Assembly: GCA_023436245.1 (NCBI GenBank)
Contig: JAEZJZ010000017.1
Span: 1 to 64,000 of the forward strand
DNA: 64,000 nt
Direction of reading: 5' to 3'
DNA from: Bacillota bacterium
GTDB lineage: Bacteria; Bacillota; UBA994; UBA5500
Shown: positions 1 through 6,462 of the stretch, piece by piece
How positions within the stretch are numbered: the first letter of the stretch is position 1
How the letters are laid out: the number at the start of each line of letters is the position of its first letter
The notes under the pieces: generated by a model
Seen by the model: only the letters and a program-made list of their open reading frames with translations
The model's database searches: none
Told to the model about the DNA's origin: nothing
Translations under genes and position numbers: made by a program

Positions 1-3
1 GTA

Positions 4-81
4 GTAGGGGTCGCACATCCAATAAGATCGTAGGGGTCGCACATCCAATAAGATCGTAGGGGTCGCACATCCAATAAGATC
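4..81. repeat. 26-bp tandem array, three exact copies
   Basis: Three identical 26-bp units start at 4, 30 and 56. Each begins with GTAGGGGTCGCA and ends with AATAAGATC. The first 12 bases are identical to the left arm of the palindrome that follows at 82, so the array looks like an expansion of that repeat plus 14 bases of other sequence. There are no unique spacers, so it is not a CRISPR array. The array may continue to the left of the window. Confidence 0.9.
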
Positions 82-107
82 GTAGGGGTCGCATGCATGC
101 GACCCGC
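82..107. repeat. CATGCATG-centred palindromic repeat, copy 1
   Basis: This is the forward form of a dispersed 26-bp palindrome: GTAGGGG, an arm ending in CGCATG, its complement, and CCCGC. Eight copies occur in intergenic DNA of this window (here, 13196, 24275, 24319, 28117, 28169, 39136, 39179). The arm sequence differs between copies but stays self-complementary. Confidence 0.85.
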
Positions 108-112
108 ATAAA

Positions 113-150
113 GAGGCAACGACTGCAGAGCATCTGCCAGTCGTTGCCTC
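113..150. terminator. bidirectional hairpin, 13-bp perfect stem
   Basis: GAGGCAACGACTG at 113-125 pairs with CAGTCGTTGCCTC at 138-150. It lies downstream of the minus-strand genes that end near 160-288. It has no clear T-run, so it may act as a weak terminator or an RNA 3' end stabiliser. Confidence 0.5.
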
Positions 151-159
151 TCCAGCTAT

Positions 160-282
160 TCATGGAGCCAACCAAGCGCTTTTCAGCACATTGGCTGCCC
201 TCAACGATTCATCAATGGCAGCGGTGATATGGTCACGGCTCCCTCGGTCATCTTCCGAGAGGCGCTTTTTGTGCGCAGACAT
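160..282 (-). CDS. possible 40-aa small protein
   Basis: A 40-codon frame starts 6 bases after the stop codon of the truncated D-aminopeptidase and reads on the same strand, beginning MSAHKKRLSEDD and ending AWLAP. It is polar and basic at the N-terminus, with no membrane segment. No convincing ribosome site precedes it; translation could only be coupled to the upstream gene. I recognise no family. It may be a chance frame or the remnant of another gene. Confidence 0.22.
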   Translation of the reverse strand: MSAHKKRLSEDDRGSRDHITAAIDESLRAANVLKSAWLAP

Positions 283-287
283 TGGCG

Positions 288-899
288 CTAGAACATCAGG
301 TCGCCCAGCCGGTCTGCCTGCAGCTCGACTGAGCAGCTCGAGAGTAACCTGGCCCGCGGACAGCGCCTGACCAAATCCTGCGCATACTTCTCTGCTCGAT
401 ACTCCACCTTCAGCGTGTAGGGTGGTTCGATGAAGAACGGCTTGATCTCGTGCAGGCGCCGCACCGCACGCTCGGCACCCTCACGAATCAGCTGTCTGGC
501 TCTCTGCGGTGCCAGGGAAACGCAGCCTGAGGACGAGAAACCATGCTTCACCGCCACCGTCTCCATGTTCGGCACCAACTGCAGCGCTTCTTGCGTGCCT
601 GCGTAGTCGCCAGCCAACATGATCGTGGGAATGCCCAGCTCGCCGGCCGTGAGGCAGTTCATGGCCAACTCGCCAATCTCCAGGCCGTTCAGTTCCAGGC
701 TGCGAAAGTGCAGCATGAAGCTGTGCGCCAGTGGGGAAGGGGTGCCAGCCATCGCATGCATGCCGAGCTGCATCGCCCCCTGAAACGACCCATCCAGCGC
801 CTCGGGTCCGCCGTCACCGGTGCCCATCACCAGCTTGCAGGCCGGGTGCAGTAGTTCCACGTCCAGGCCACCGAAATCCCGACCGGCATTAGTCCACAT
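288..899 (-). pseudogene. D-aminopeptidase (DppA, M55 family), 5'-truncated
   Basis: The protein resembles the middle and C-terminal parts of the M55 zinc D-aminopeptidases, which cut D-amino-acid peptides such as those from cell-wall turnover. Recognisable parts are the LHPACKLVMGTG stretch, the GMHAMAGTPS segment, the ELAMNCLTAGELGIPTIMLAGD stretch and the KPFFIEPPYTLKVEY tail. Family members are about 270 residues and begin with a DMEG metal-binding motif. Here only 203 residues remain, and the frame upstream of the ATG at 899 has no such motif and closes at a stop near 948. The missing 60 or so N-terminal residues include metal ligands, so the product should be inactive. The lost end abuts a WYL gene that is also truncated. 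The family call is good; the pseudogene status is inferred. Confidence 0.7.
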
Positions 900-1197
900 G
901 GACGTCCTGCGTCGCGCCGTCTGGGACAGCCGCTGCCTGCAGATCAGCTATGGGCGCGCCAGTGTGGGCAGGGAGGAGCTGACGATCCGGGTAGTCAGGC
1001 CGTATTGTCTGGTGGAAAAGGGCATGGATTGGTACCTGGTGGCCTGGTGCGAACTGCGCCAGGGGTTGCGCGTGTTTCGCTGCGATCGCATTCAACAGGC
1101 CAGCCTGCGGGAGGAAAGCTTCGTGCTCCCGGCAGACTTCTCCTTGGCTGAGTTCTGGTCAGACTGGGTGGAGCAGTTCAGGTCAGTGGCGGAATAG
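898..1197 (+). pseudogene. WYL-domain transcriptional regulator, C-terminal remnant
   Basis: About 100 residues match the C-terminal WYL domain of YafY-type regulators. They include the DWYLVAWCELRQGLRVFRCDRI core, with the tryptophan-tyrosine-leucine triplet that names the domain. WYL regulators are normally about 300 residues, with an N-terminal helix-turn-helix; no such domain is encoded upstream, where the DNA is the opposite-strand D-aminopeptidase. In-frame sequence does run back to an ATG at 820, but those residues are only the antisense of that gene. The loss coincides with the loss of the D-aminopeptidase 5' end. The product could at most be a stray ligand-binding domain. Confidence 0.65.
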
Positions 1198-1209
1198 GCG
1201 CGGCCTTCG

Positions 1210-1692
1210 CTAGAAGCGCAAAATCTCGGCCTGAGCCGTCTCGCCGAGCGTGAGCAGTGCCACCGAGCAATGCGGCTCCCGTCTGCGGTCGGTAGCCGAT
1301 CCAGGGTTGAGCAACAGCACTCCTCGGTGCACACGGTTATAGGGTTGGTGGCTGTGGCCAAAGACAATGACATCAGCGTCGCGGAAGAGACTGAAAGCCC
1401 GCTCCGGGGTGCTGGCGCCCCTGCCCAGGTGCCCGTGGGTCAGTCCCACTTTGAAACCGGCGAGCTCCAGTAGCCTGCGTTCGCCTAGAGAGTCGACCAG
1501 ACCAGGGCCATCCGTGTTTCCGGCGACTGCCTCAGTCAAGGCAATGGCATTCAGTTCGCGCAGTACAGATAGATCGTTGATGTCTCCCGCGTGCAGAATC
1601 ATCTCCACCCCTGAGAAGATGCGCAGCACCTCCTCGGGCAGACTCTGACGACGACGCGGAATATGGGTGTCCGAGATCACTCCAATACGCAT
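1210..1692 (-). CDS. YfcE/MJ0936-type metallophosphodiesterase
   Basis: This 160-residue calcineurin-like phosphoesterase belongs to the small YfcE/MJ0936 group, which hydrolyses phosphodiesters with two metal ions in the cytoplasm. The motifs are in order: GVISDTHIP (D-x-H), ILHAGDIND (GD), AVAGNTDG (GN-D, the family's usual GNCD), LTHGH (H) and FGHSHQP (GHxH). I chose the ATG at 1692 because GGAGGT lies 7 bases upstream; longer frames add residues unlike the family. It converges on the WYL remnant. The natural substrate is not known for most members. Confidence 0.88.
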   Translation of the reverse strand: MRIGVISDTHIPRRRQSLPEEVLRIFSGVEMILHAGDINDLSVLRELNAIALTEAVAGNTDGPGLVDSLGERRLLELAGFKVGLTHGHLGRGASTPERAFSLFRDADVIVFGHSHQPYNRVHRGVLLLNPGSATDRRREPHCSVALLTLGETAQAEILRF

Positions 1693-1913
1693 AGCAAGAC
1701 CTCCATCACGCTGTGCTCTGACTATATTATACGCGCTGCCGCCGGGAAGGGCCTGCCTCAGCAGCCGATTGCCCAAGTCCATCTCAGTGTACGCCCTTTT
1801 CACCAATCTGCGCGGCACATGCTTGGGGCAGGCTCTTCGCGGTAGCCAGCCTTGCGTGCAGTCGTTCTTGCATGATAGTATTAATGGTATAAATTATCAA
1901 ACGACGGAGGTGG

Positions 1914-2315
1914 ATGTTGGTGCTATCTGGTGAGCATGTTCAGACCATGATGCAGACACTGGTCGGAGCATTGTCCCCTTCGCTGGTTTACCTATTCGGT
2001 TCAGAGAGCAAAGGCACCGCCCGCCCTGACAGCGACATCGATATCGCCTATGTATCGGAAACGAAGCTAGATGCGTATGAACGCTTCCTATTGGCGCAGC
2101 AATTAGCCAGTCTCATGAACAGGGATGTCGATCTCATCGATCTTGATGAGGCTTCGACAGTCATGCAGATGGAGATAATCAGTCAAGGGACTCCCATATA
2201 CTGCAAAGACCCAAGCCTAAGACAAGCGCGTGCATCGCGAGTTTACAAGATGTACGCCCGGCTCAACGAGGAGCGAAGGGATATCCTGCAAAGGATCCTG
2301 CAAGGAGGCTGCTAG
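1914..2315 (+). CDS. mntA: MntA-type nucleotidyltransferase antitoxin
   Basis: This 133-residue protein has the minimal nucleotidyltransferase signature: LFGSESKG (Gly29-Ser30), then a DSDIDIAYV stretch with Asp41 and Asp43 as metal ligands, and a third acidic position in DVDLIDLDEA. In the MntA/HepT systems this protein neutralises the HEPN RNase toxin by adding AMP to a tyrosine. The next gene, 1 base downstream, encodes that toxin. The ATG at 1914 is only 3 bases from GGAGG, so the GTG at 1920 is an alternative start. The region upstream (1860-1905) is AT-rich compared with its surroundings. Confidence 0.88.
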   Translation: MLVLSGEHVQTMMQTLVGALSPSLVYLFGSESKGTARPDSDIDIAYVSETKLDAYERFLLAQQLASLMNRDVDLIDLDEASTVMQMEIISQGTPIYCKDPSLRQARASRVYKMYARLNEERRDILQRILQGGC

Positions 2316-2316
2316 C

Positions 2317-2775
2317 ATGGGTATGGACGTAATCATGAACAAGTGCGCTATCATGGAGCGGTGCGTGAAACGCGTCTCGGACGAGTACGCCGGTGACCCG
2401 GCCTCACTAGAAAACATCACCAAACAGGACGCAATGATCCTGAACATCTTGAGGGCATGCGAGGCGGCCATCGACCTCGCAATGCATATCGTGGCCGAGT
2501 GCTCTCTTGGTGTGCCGCAGAGCAGCCGGGATGCCGTCGACATGCTTCAGCAGCATGCATTCATTACGGTTGATAGCGCGCTGGCAATCAAGAACATGAT
2601 TGGCTTCCGCAACGTCGCCGTTCACGATTACCAAGCATTGAATCTCACGATTGTACAAGCTGTGATTGAGCGGCACCTCACCGATTTCAGCCGATACGCC
2701 AGCGAAGTCCGTCATTCCACCCTGGGAGCCAAGGGAAGGTTCAAAGACGCTGAGGAAACAGATTGCTTCATTTAG
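2317..2775 (+). CDS. hepT: HepT-like (DUF86) HEPN RNase toxin
   Basis: The 152-residue protein is all-helical and carries the HEPN RNase motif R-x4-H-x-Y as RNVAVHDY (Arg98, His103, Tyr105); the tyrosine is the residue AMPylated by MntA in studied pairs. It starts 1 base after mntA, with AAGGAGG 8 bases upstream of the ATG at 2317. The first codons read MGMDVIMNK, so ATG 2323 is also possible. The order antitoxin-then-toxin and the spacing suit a coupled type VII toxin-antitoxin operon. The length is slightly above the usual 110-145 residues because of a polar C-terminal tail. Confidence 0.88.
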   Translation: MGMDVIMNKCAIMERCVKRVSDEYAGDPASLENITKQDAMILNILRACEAAIDLAMHIVAECSLGVPQSSRDAVDMLQQHAFITVDSALAIKNMIGFRNVAVHDYQALNLTIVQAVIERHLTDFSRYASEVRHSTLGAKGRFKDAEETDCFI

Positions 2776-2813
2776 GGCAGCTTGCTTAGGCCAATCAGGG
2801 TGCAACACGAACG

Positions 2814-2847
2814 AGACCTTCGCCCCTCACCGGGGGAGAAGGTCTTT
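2814..2847 (+). terminator. Rho-independent terminator after mntA-hepT
   Basis: AGACCTTC...CCCC pairs with GGGG...GAAGGTCT across a TCAC loop and is followed by TTTTC. It closes the toxin-antitoxin operon. Confidence 0.8.
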
Positions 2848-2959
2848 TCTCGTGCGGAATGATCTCGCAGCAAACCATGCCCTGGTTGCTTGCTGCTAAA
2901 GCTGGAAAAGCTACTGCCAGCAAGCGCAGTACTTGGTGCTGCTTTGGGGGGAGTGCTTT

Positions 2960-3703
2960 GTGAACGAGAGTCTGGTTACCGCGGTGCGCGGTGTGATGGC
3001 CTTTTTCACCCTGCTCATTCTCTGCCGGGTGCTCGGCAAACAGCAGGTTTCGCAGCTAACCTTCTTTGAATATGTGCTGGGCATCACCATTGGCTCGATC
3101 GCTTCCTCGATGACGGTGGATCTATCGATCAATGCCTTACCCCAGTGGATCGGGTTGTTCACCTGGACCTTGGCGGTGCTGCTCTTGCAGTGGGCGACGA
3201 TCAAGTGGCGCGGCTTGGCCAAGTACGTTGACGGTGAGCCAACCATCGTAGCCATGAACGGCAAACTGATGGAGAAAGCGATGCAGAAGATGCGCTATCG
3301 GGCCTCTGACCTGATGGAGCAACTTCGGGTGCAAGGCGTCTTCGACCTGAAGCAGGTCGCCTATGCAGTACTTGAACCAAGCGGGCAACTTTCGGTAGTC
3401 AAGCGTCCGGAAGACCAGGCGGTGACGCGGAAGGACATGGGTCTCTGCGGAGAGCCGGCTGGCCTAGATGTAGAGCTGATCTACAGTGGGGCAGTGGTTG
3501 AGCAGAACCTGACACAGGTGGGCGTCAGCCGCACCTGGTTGCTCGGGCAGTTGAAGATGCATGGGTTGACCGGACCGGAAGAGGTGTTCCTAGCGACCAT
3601 CGATGCCGGCGGCAATTTGTTCATTGACCCCTATCAGGACCGGATGCAGCAATTGATCGATGTGGATGATGATGGGGCGGGGGAGGGGCAGCATGCAGAG
3701 TAG
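2960..3703 (+). CDS. DUF421 (YetF-family) membrane protein
   Basis: This 247-residue protein has three N-terminal membrane helices: VRGVMAFFTLLILCRVLG, FFEYVLGITIGSIASSM, and LFTWTLAVLLLQWATIKW. A soluble C-terminal region with the family's RYRASDLMEQLRVQGVFDLKQVAYAVLEPSG core follows. YetF-type proteins sit in the membrane of spore formers; related proteins carry germinant-receptor-linked and stress roles, but the biochemical function is unknown. The GTG at 2960 is preferred because GGGGGGAG lies 5 to 6 bases upstream; the ATG at 2933 lacks a ribosome site. It overlaps the next gene by 11 bases, indicating coupled translation. Confidence 0.85.
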   Translation: MNESLVTAVRGVMAFFTLLILCRVLGKQQVSQLTFFEYVLGITIGSIASSMTVDLSINALPQWIGLFTWTLAVLLLQWATIKWRGLAKYVDGEPTIVAMNGKLMEKAMQKMRYRASDLMEQLRVQGVFDLKQVAYAVLEPSGQLSVVKRPEDQAVTRKDMGLCGEPAGLDVELIYSGAVVEQNLTQVGVSRTWLLGQLKMHGLTGPEEVFLATIDAGGNLFIDPYQDRMQQLIDVDDDGAGEGQHAE

Positions 3704-4061
3704 ATTCGCTCGTTCAGCTATTCCCGTGATTCTGCTGTTGCTCTTTCTAGCCGTCATGACCAGCGACTGGCTGTTGAAGAGGCCCTTCAGCGATCATGAC
3801 GATGTGCAACTGCACCTTGCTGACCTACGCGAGGCAGTGCTGGCCGAGCAATGGGCGGAGGCGGAAGCAGGCTGGGACAAATTGCAGATAGCCTGGAAGC
3901 TCGTCTCCGCCCGGGTCCAGTTCAGCGCGGAGCGCAGTGAGATGGAAGGGTTGAGTTTTGCTCTCGCTCGCCTGCAAGGCGCAATTTTGGCCCAGGACAA
4001 GAGCGACGCCCTGATCGAGCTGGCAGAGGCGGAAGAACACTGGCGGGACTTGGGGCGATGA
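3693..4061 (+). CDS. DUF4363-family membrane-anchored protein
   Basis: The 122-residue protein has one N-terminal membrane helix (AIPVILLLLFLAVMTSDWLL) followed by a helical, highly charged outer domain rich in Ala, Glu and Trp. Its length, layout and position after a DUF421 gene fit the DUF4363 family, which is commonly paired with YetF-type proteins in Bacillota. The start at 3693 has GGGAGGGG about 6 bases upstream and overlaps the DUF421 gene. The function is unknown; the two proteins probably form one membrane complex (inference from gene pairing). Confidence 0.7.
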   Translation: MQSRFARSAIPVILLLLFLAVMTSDWLLKRPFSDHDDVQLHLADLREAVLAEQWAEAEAGWDKLQIAWKLVSARVQFSAERSEMEGLSFALARLQGAILAQDKSDALIELAEAEEHWRDLGR

Positions 4062-4087
4062 TCAGCGCAGACAGCCAAAACAGCGGA

Positions 4088-4114
4088 AACCCTGCAGCGA
4101 TTGCAGGGTTTTTT
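4088..4114 (+). terminator. Rho-independent terminator
   Basis: AACCCTGCA, a GCGA loop, TTGCAGGGTT and a run of T residues. It ends the DUF421-DUF4363 operon. Confidence 0.9.
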
Positions 4115-4246
4115 CATGTCCGGCGCAGAAAAGGTAAGCCAACATAGATTTCGTGGCTCAGGTGCGAACGAATTGGCATACTCACCACTCTTACTCAGTG
4201 TAGAGTCTGTAGGAACACCTGCAAGCGGTTTCACAGGGGGGATTAG

Positions 4247-4738
4247 ATGGAGAGAGAAGAGTTTCTGGCGCTGGCCGAACCGCTGCAACGCAAGCTGCTG
4301 CTGTTGGCGAGGTCTTTGCTCGGTAACTGGGCAGATGCGGAGGACGCGTTACAGGAAACGATGCTGAATGCCTACGCGAACAGGGGCAAACTGCGCAACC
4401 AGCAAGCATTCGCGGCGTGGGCTAGAACCATTTTGGTCCACGAGTGCACCCGGCTGCGGCGCCGCCGGATGGAGCTAACGCTTCCGGCCAATGCCTGGGA
4501 GACGCAGGGGACGGTAGACAATCATCAGCATCTGCTGTTGGTTGACTTGATCGACCAACTACCGGCAGAGTTGGCGCAGGTCATAGCGTTGCGCTACCTG
4601 GAGGACATGAGTCAGGCAGAAGTGGCAGCGGTGCTTGGCATACCGCTCGGTACGGTCAAGTCTCGGCTCAATCGGGGACTGGTCCTGCTCAGGCAAGATC
4701 TCAGAGGGGGTGATTCCGGTGTTCTGTCAGTTGACTAG
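4247..4738 (+). CDS. ECF-type RNA polymerase sigma factor
   Basis: The 163-residue protein has sigma region 2 (LLGNWADAEDALQETMLNAY) at about residues 24-45, a short linker, and region 4 (LPAELAQVIALRYLEDMSQAEVAAVLGIPLGTVKSRLNRG) at about 104-145 with the helix-turn-helix. There is no region 1 or 3, as expected for ECF factors. It directs RNA polymerase to a small stress regulon. The next gene, an anti-sigma factor, overlaps its end by 20 bases, so the pair is translationally coupled. The 130 bases upstream probably hold an autoregulated promoter, but I could not identify it. Confidence 0.92.
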   Translation: MEREEFLALAEPLQRKLLLLARSLLGNWADAEDALQETMLNAYANRGKLRNQQAFAAWARTILVHECTRLRRRRMELTLPANAWETQGTVDNHQHLLLVDLIDQLPAELAQVIALRYLEDMSQAEVAAVLGIPLGTVKSRLNRGLVLLRQDLRGGDSGVLSVD

Positions 4739-6194
4739 AACCAATTTGCTGTCCTATCATGAAGGGTCGCTCACTGGTTGGCGCCGGCAACTGGTTGCCA
4801 GGCACGTGGCTGGTTGCCAGAGATGCAGTCGGGAGTTACGGCACCTGGCAGCCACGGATCAGGCGCTGCGCCAGCTGGCACAGCAGGCGCATGTGGCCAT
4901 GTTGCCAACTGAGAGCTCGTTGGGTTACCTCGACTCACTCGACGGAGAAGAGCAGCGGAGAAAGCAAGCACATCTGCCTGGTTTCTCGTCCGGCCTGCGC
5001 GGCCGCTTCGCCGCCCGTCTGGCCGCTGCCGCCGTGGTGATCACGCTGCTCTTTAGTCTGGCTCCGCAGCTGGCGCCTCTGGCCGCGGACATGCCACTGG
5101 TGGGGCCGTTGGTACGGCAGGCCATTCTGAAGGATGCCGGGCTGCGTTGGGCCTACGATAGCGGTTATGTGCTGCAGGAACCGGTGAGGGCGCAGGTTGG
5201 TCGCTATGAGTTGACAGTTGTTGGCTACGTGGCAGACCCAATCCAGACAGCTGTGATCGTGCTGGTAAACGGACCGGACGAGGAACTGACCCGGGATAGA
5301 GTACACCCGGAGGCGGAGGTGCCGGACTCCTTGGTTTGGGTAGGGATGCCCGAGCGAACTGCGCTGGGGAACCTCTATCTGATCGGCTCCTCACCTTTGC
5401 CCAGTGCCGGGGCGGAAGTGCAGGTGAGACTGCGCATCGAGGGTGAACGAGTTGAGCCGGGGTTGGACCTGTTTATCACTCCGGACCCAATTGCCCGCGT
5501 TTCCACGGAGAAGATGCTCTCTCTGTCTGTCAAACAGCAGGGCTATCGCTGGGAGGCAGAGCGCATGGTGGAGACGCCAGCCCAACGGATGTACGAGTTG
5601 ATCCACAGTCGGGACCTGCAGATCACACAGGCTCCCATCCTGGTCACCGACCAAGGCGAGCATGCGGCGACCAACTGGGGCACGGCATACGGTACTGCGG
5701 ACGGCGAGTGGCGCCGGCCAGTGGTGTTCGATCGAGGGCCCGGGCAGCCAATGGAACTGCGGTTGGCCGGTTTGCTGCGCTGGCAGCGTCTAGACCTCCC
5801 ACTGGTCATCCCGCTGGGAAATGAACAGCAGTTCAGCGTAGAGGCAGGACCGCACAGCATAACTGTACAAGTGCTGCGTTGGCCGGGATCGGATGCACCC
5901 ACAGCATCTCAGTCTGAGGTCTTTCTGCCACCTGGCTTTGACCTCAGCATCTCTGTCCAGGCAATGGGTTACGAAGGTTATCCCAATGCCGATCTGATCG
6001 ACTGGCAGTTGCGTACCTCTAGCGGAGAGACCCTGCGACTGCAGGATCTGATGGAGCATGGCATTGGCTTCAGCCCGTCCGAGGACAACGAGCAGCTACT
6101 CCATCTCCGCATACCGGGCGGTGCGACAATCCAGTCCTTTGAGGTCACCAGAGTCGCGGCGCCAAGCGACCCAGTAGTGTTTGACCTGCGCTAG
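4719..6194 (+). CDS. membrane anti-sigma factor with zinc-binding domain and DUF4179-like outer domain
   Basis: Residues 1 to about 40 form a zf-HC2 anti-sigma zinc domain: an N-terminal Cys and then H-x3-C-x2-C in HVAGCQRC. A single membrane helix (AAAAVVITLLFSLAPQLAPL) follows near residue 105. The long outer part begins with WAYDSGYVLQEPV and resembles DUF4179 domains of Bacillota anti-sigma factors. The GTG at 4719 was chosen because AGAGGGGG lies 8 bases upstream and the zinc domain starts right there. At about 491 residues it is longer than many anti-sigma factors, the extra length being a repeated beta-rich outer region. It should hold the cognate ECF factor at the membrane until an envelope signal arrives. 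Confidence 0.85.
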   Translation: MFCQLTRTNLLSYHEGSLTGWRRQLVARHVAGCQRCSRELRHLAATDQALRQLAQQAHVAMLPTESSLGYLDSLDGEEQRRKQAHLPGFSSGLRGRFAARLAAAAVVITLLFSLAPQLAPLAADMPLVGPLVRQAILKDAGLRWAYDSGYVLQEPVRAQVGRYELTVVGYVADPIQTAVIVLVNGPDEELTRDRVHPEAEVPDSLVWVGMPERTALGNLYLIGSSPLPSAGAEVQVRLRIEGERVEPGLDLFITPDPIARVSTEKMLSLSVKQQGYRWEAERMVETPAQRMYELIHSRDLQITQAPILVTDQGEHAATNWGTAYGTADGEWRRPVVFDRGPGQPMELRLAGLLRWQRLDLPLVIPLGNEQQFSVEAGPHSITVQVLRWPGSDAPTASQSEVFLPPGFDLSISVQAMGYEGYPNADLIDWQLRTSSGETLRLQDLMEHGIGFSPSEDNEQLLHLRIPGGATIQSFEVTRVAAPSDPVVFDLR

Positions 6195-6241
6195 TTCGCC
6201 TGTGCGAGCAGACAGGGGCTGTTGCACTAACGCCGCATAGG

Positions 6242-6279
6242 AAGCACAGAAGACGGCCAGTGTGCCGTCTTCTGTGCTT
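6242..6279. terminator. 16-bp perfect hairpin
   Basis: AAGCACAGAAGACGGC pairs with GCCGTCTTCTGTGCTT across a 6-base loop. It lies between the convergent anti-sigma and prolyl oligopeptidase genes and can serve both strands. Confidence 0.65.
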
Positions 6280-6312
6280 AGGGGACAAAGATTGTTGACG
6301 GACCGAAATGGG

Positions 6313-6370
6313 GCGGGACAGGGGACGGATCTGTGTCTCGGCCGAACACGAGACGCAAGATCCGTCCCGC
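6313..6370. repeat. GGGAC...GTCCC inverted repeat, copy 1
   Basis: GCGGGACAGGGGACGGATCT is mirrored by AGATCCGTCCCGC, with an inner CTCG/CGAG pairing. Related elements occur at 43478 (GGGACAGGGGGACGG) and 46741 (GGTCCGTCCC/GGGACGGACC). All lie just downstream of genes and look like mobile terminator-type repeats. Confidence 0.65.
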
Positions 6371-6462
6371 CAGTCCCTCACCCTCTCGCGCCGAGGTCCG
6401 GTGCCGATCAGCGTTCTGCGACAGCCCCTGCATGCAGCTGCTGCTCCAGGCCGACTGGTCGA

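Noticed and set aside
1..107. CRISPR array
   Set aside because: The three copies are exactly contiguous with no unique spacers, and no cas gene is present.
2933..2959. ATG 2933 as start of the DUF421 protein
   Set aside because: No ribosome site; the GTG at 2960 has a strong one and gives the family's normal N-terminus.
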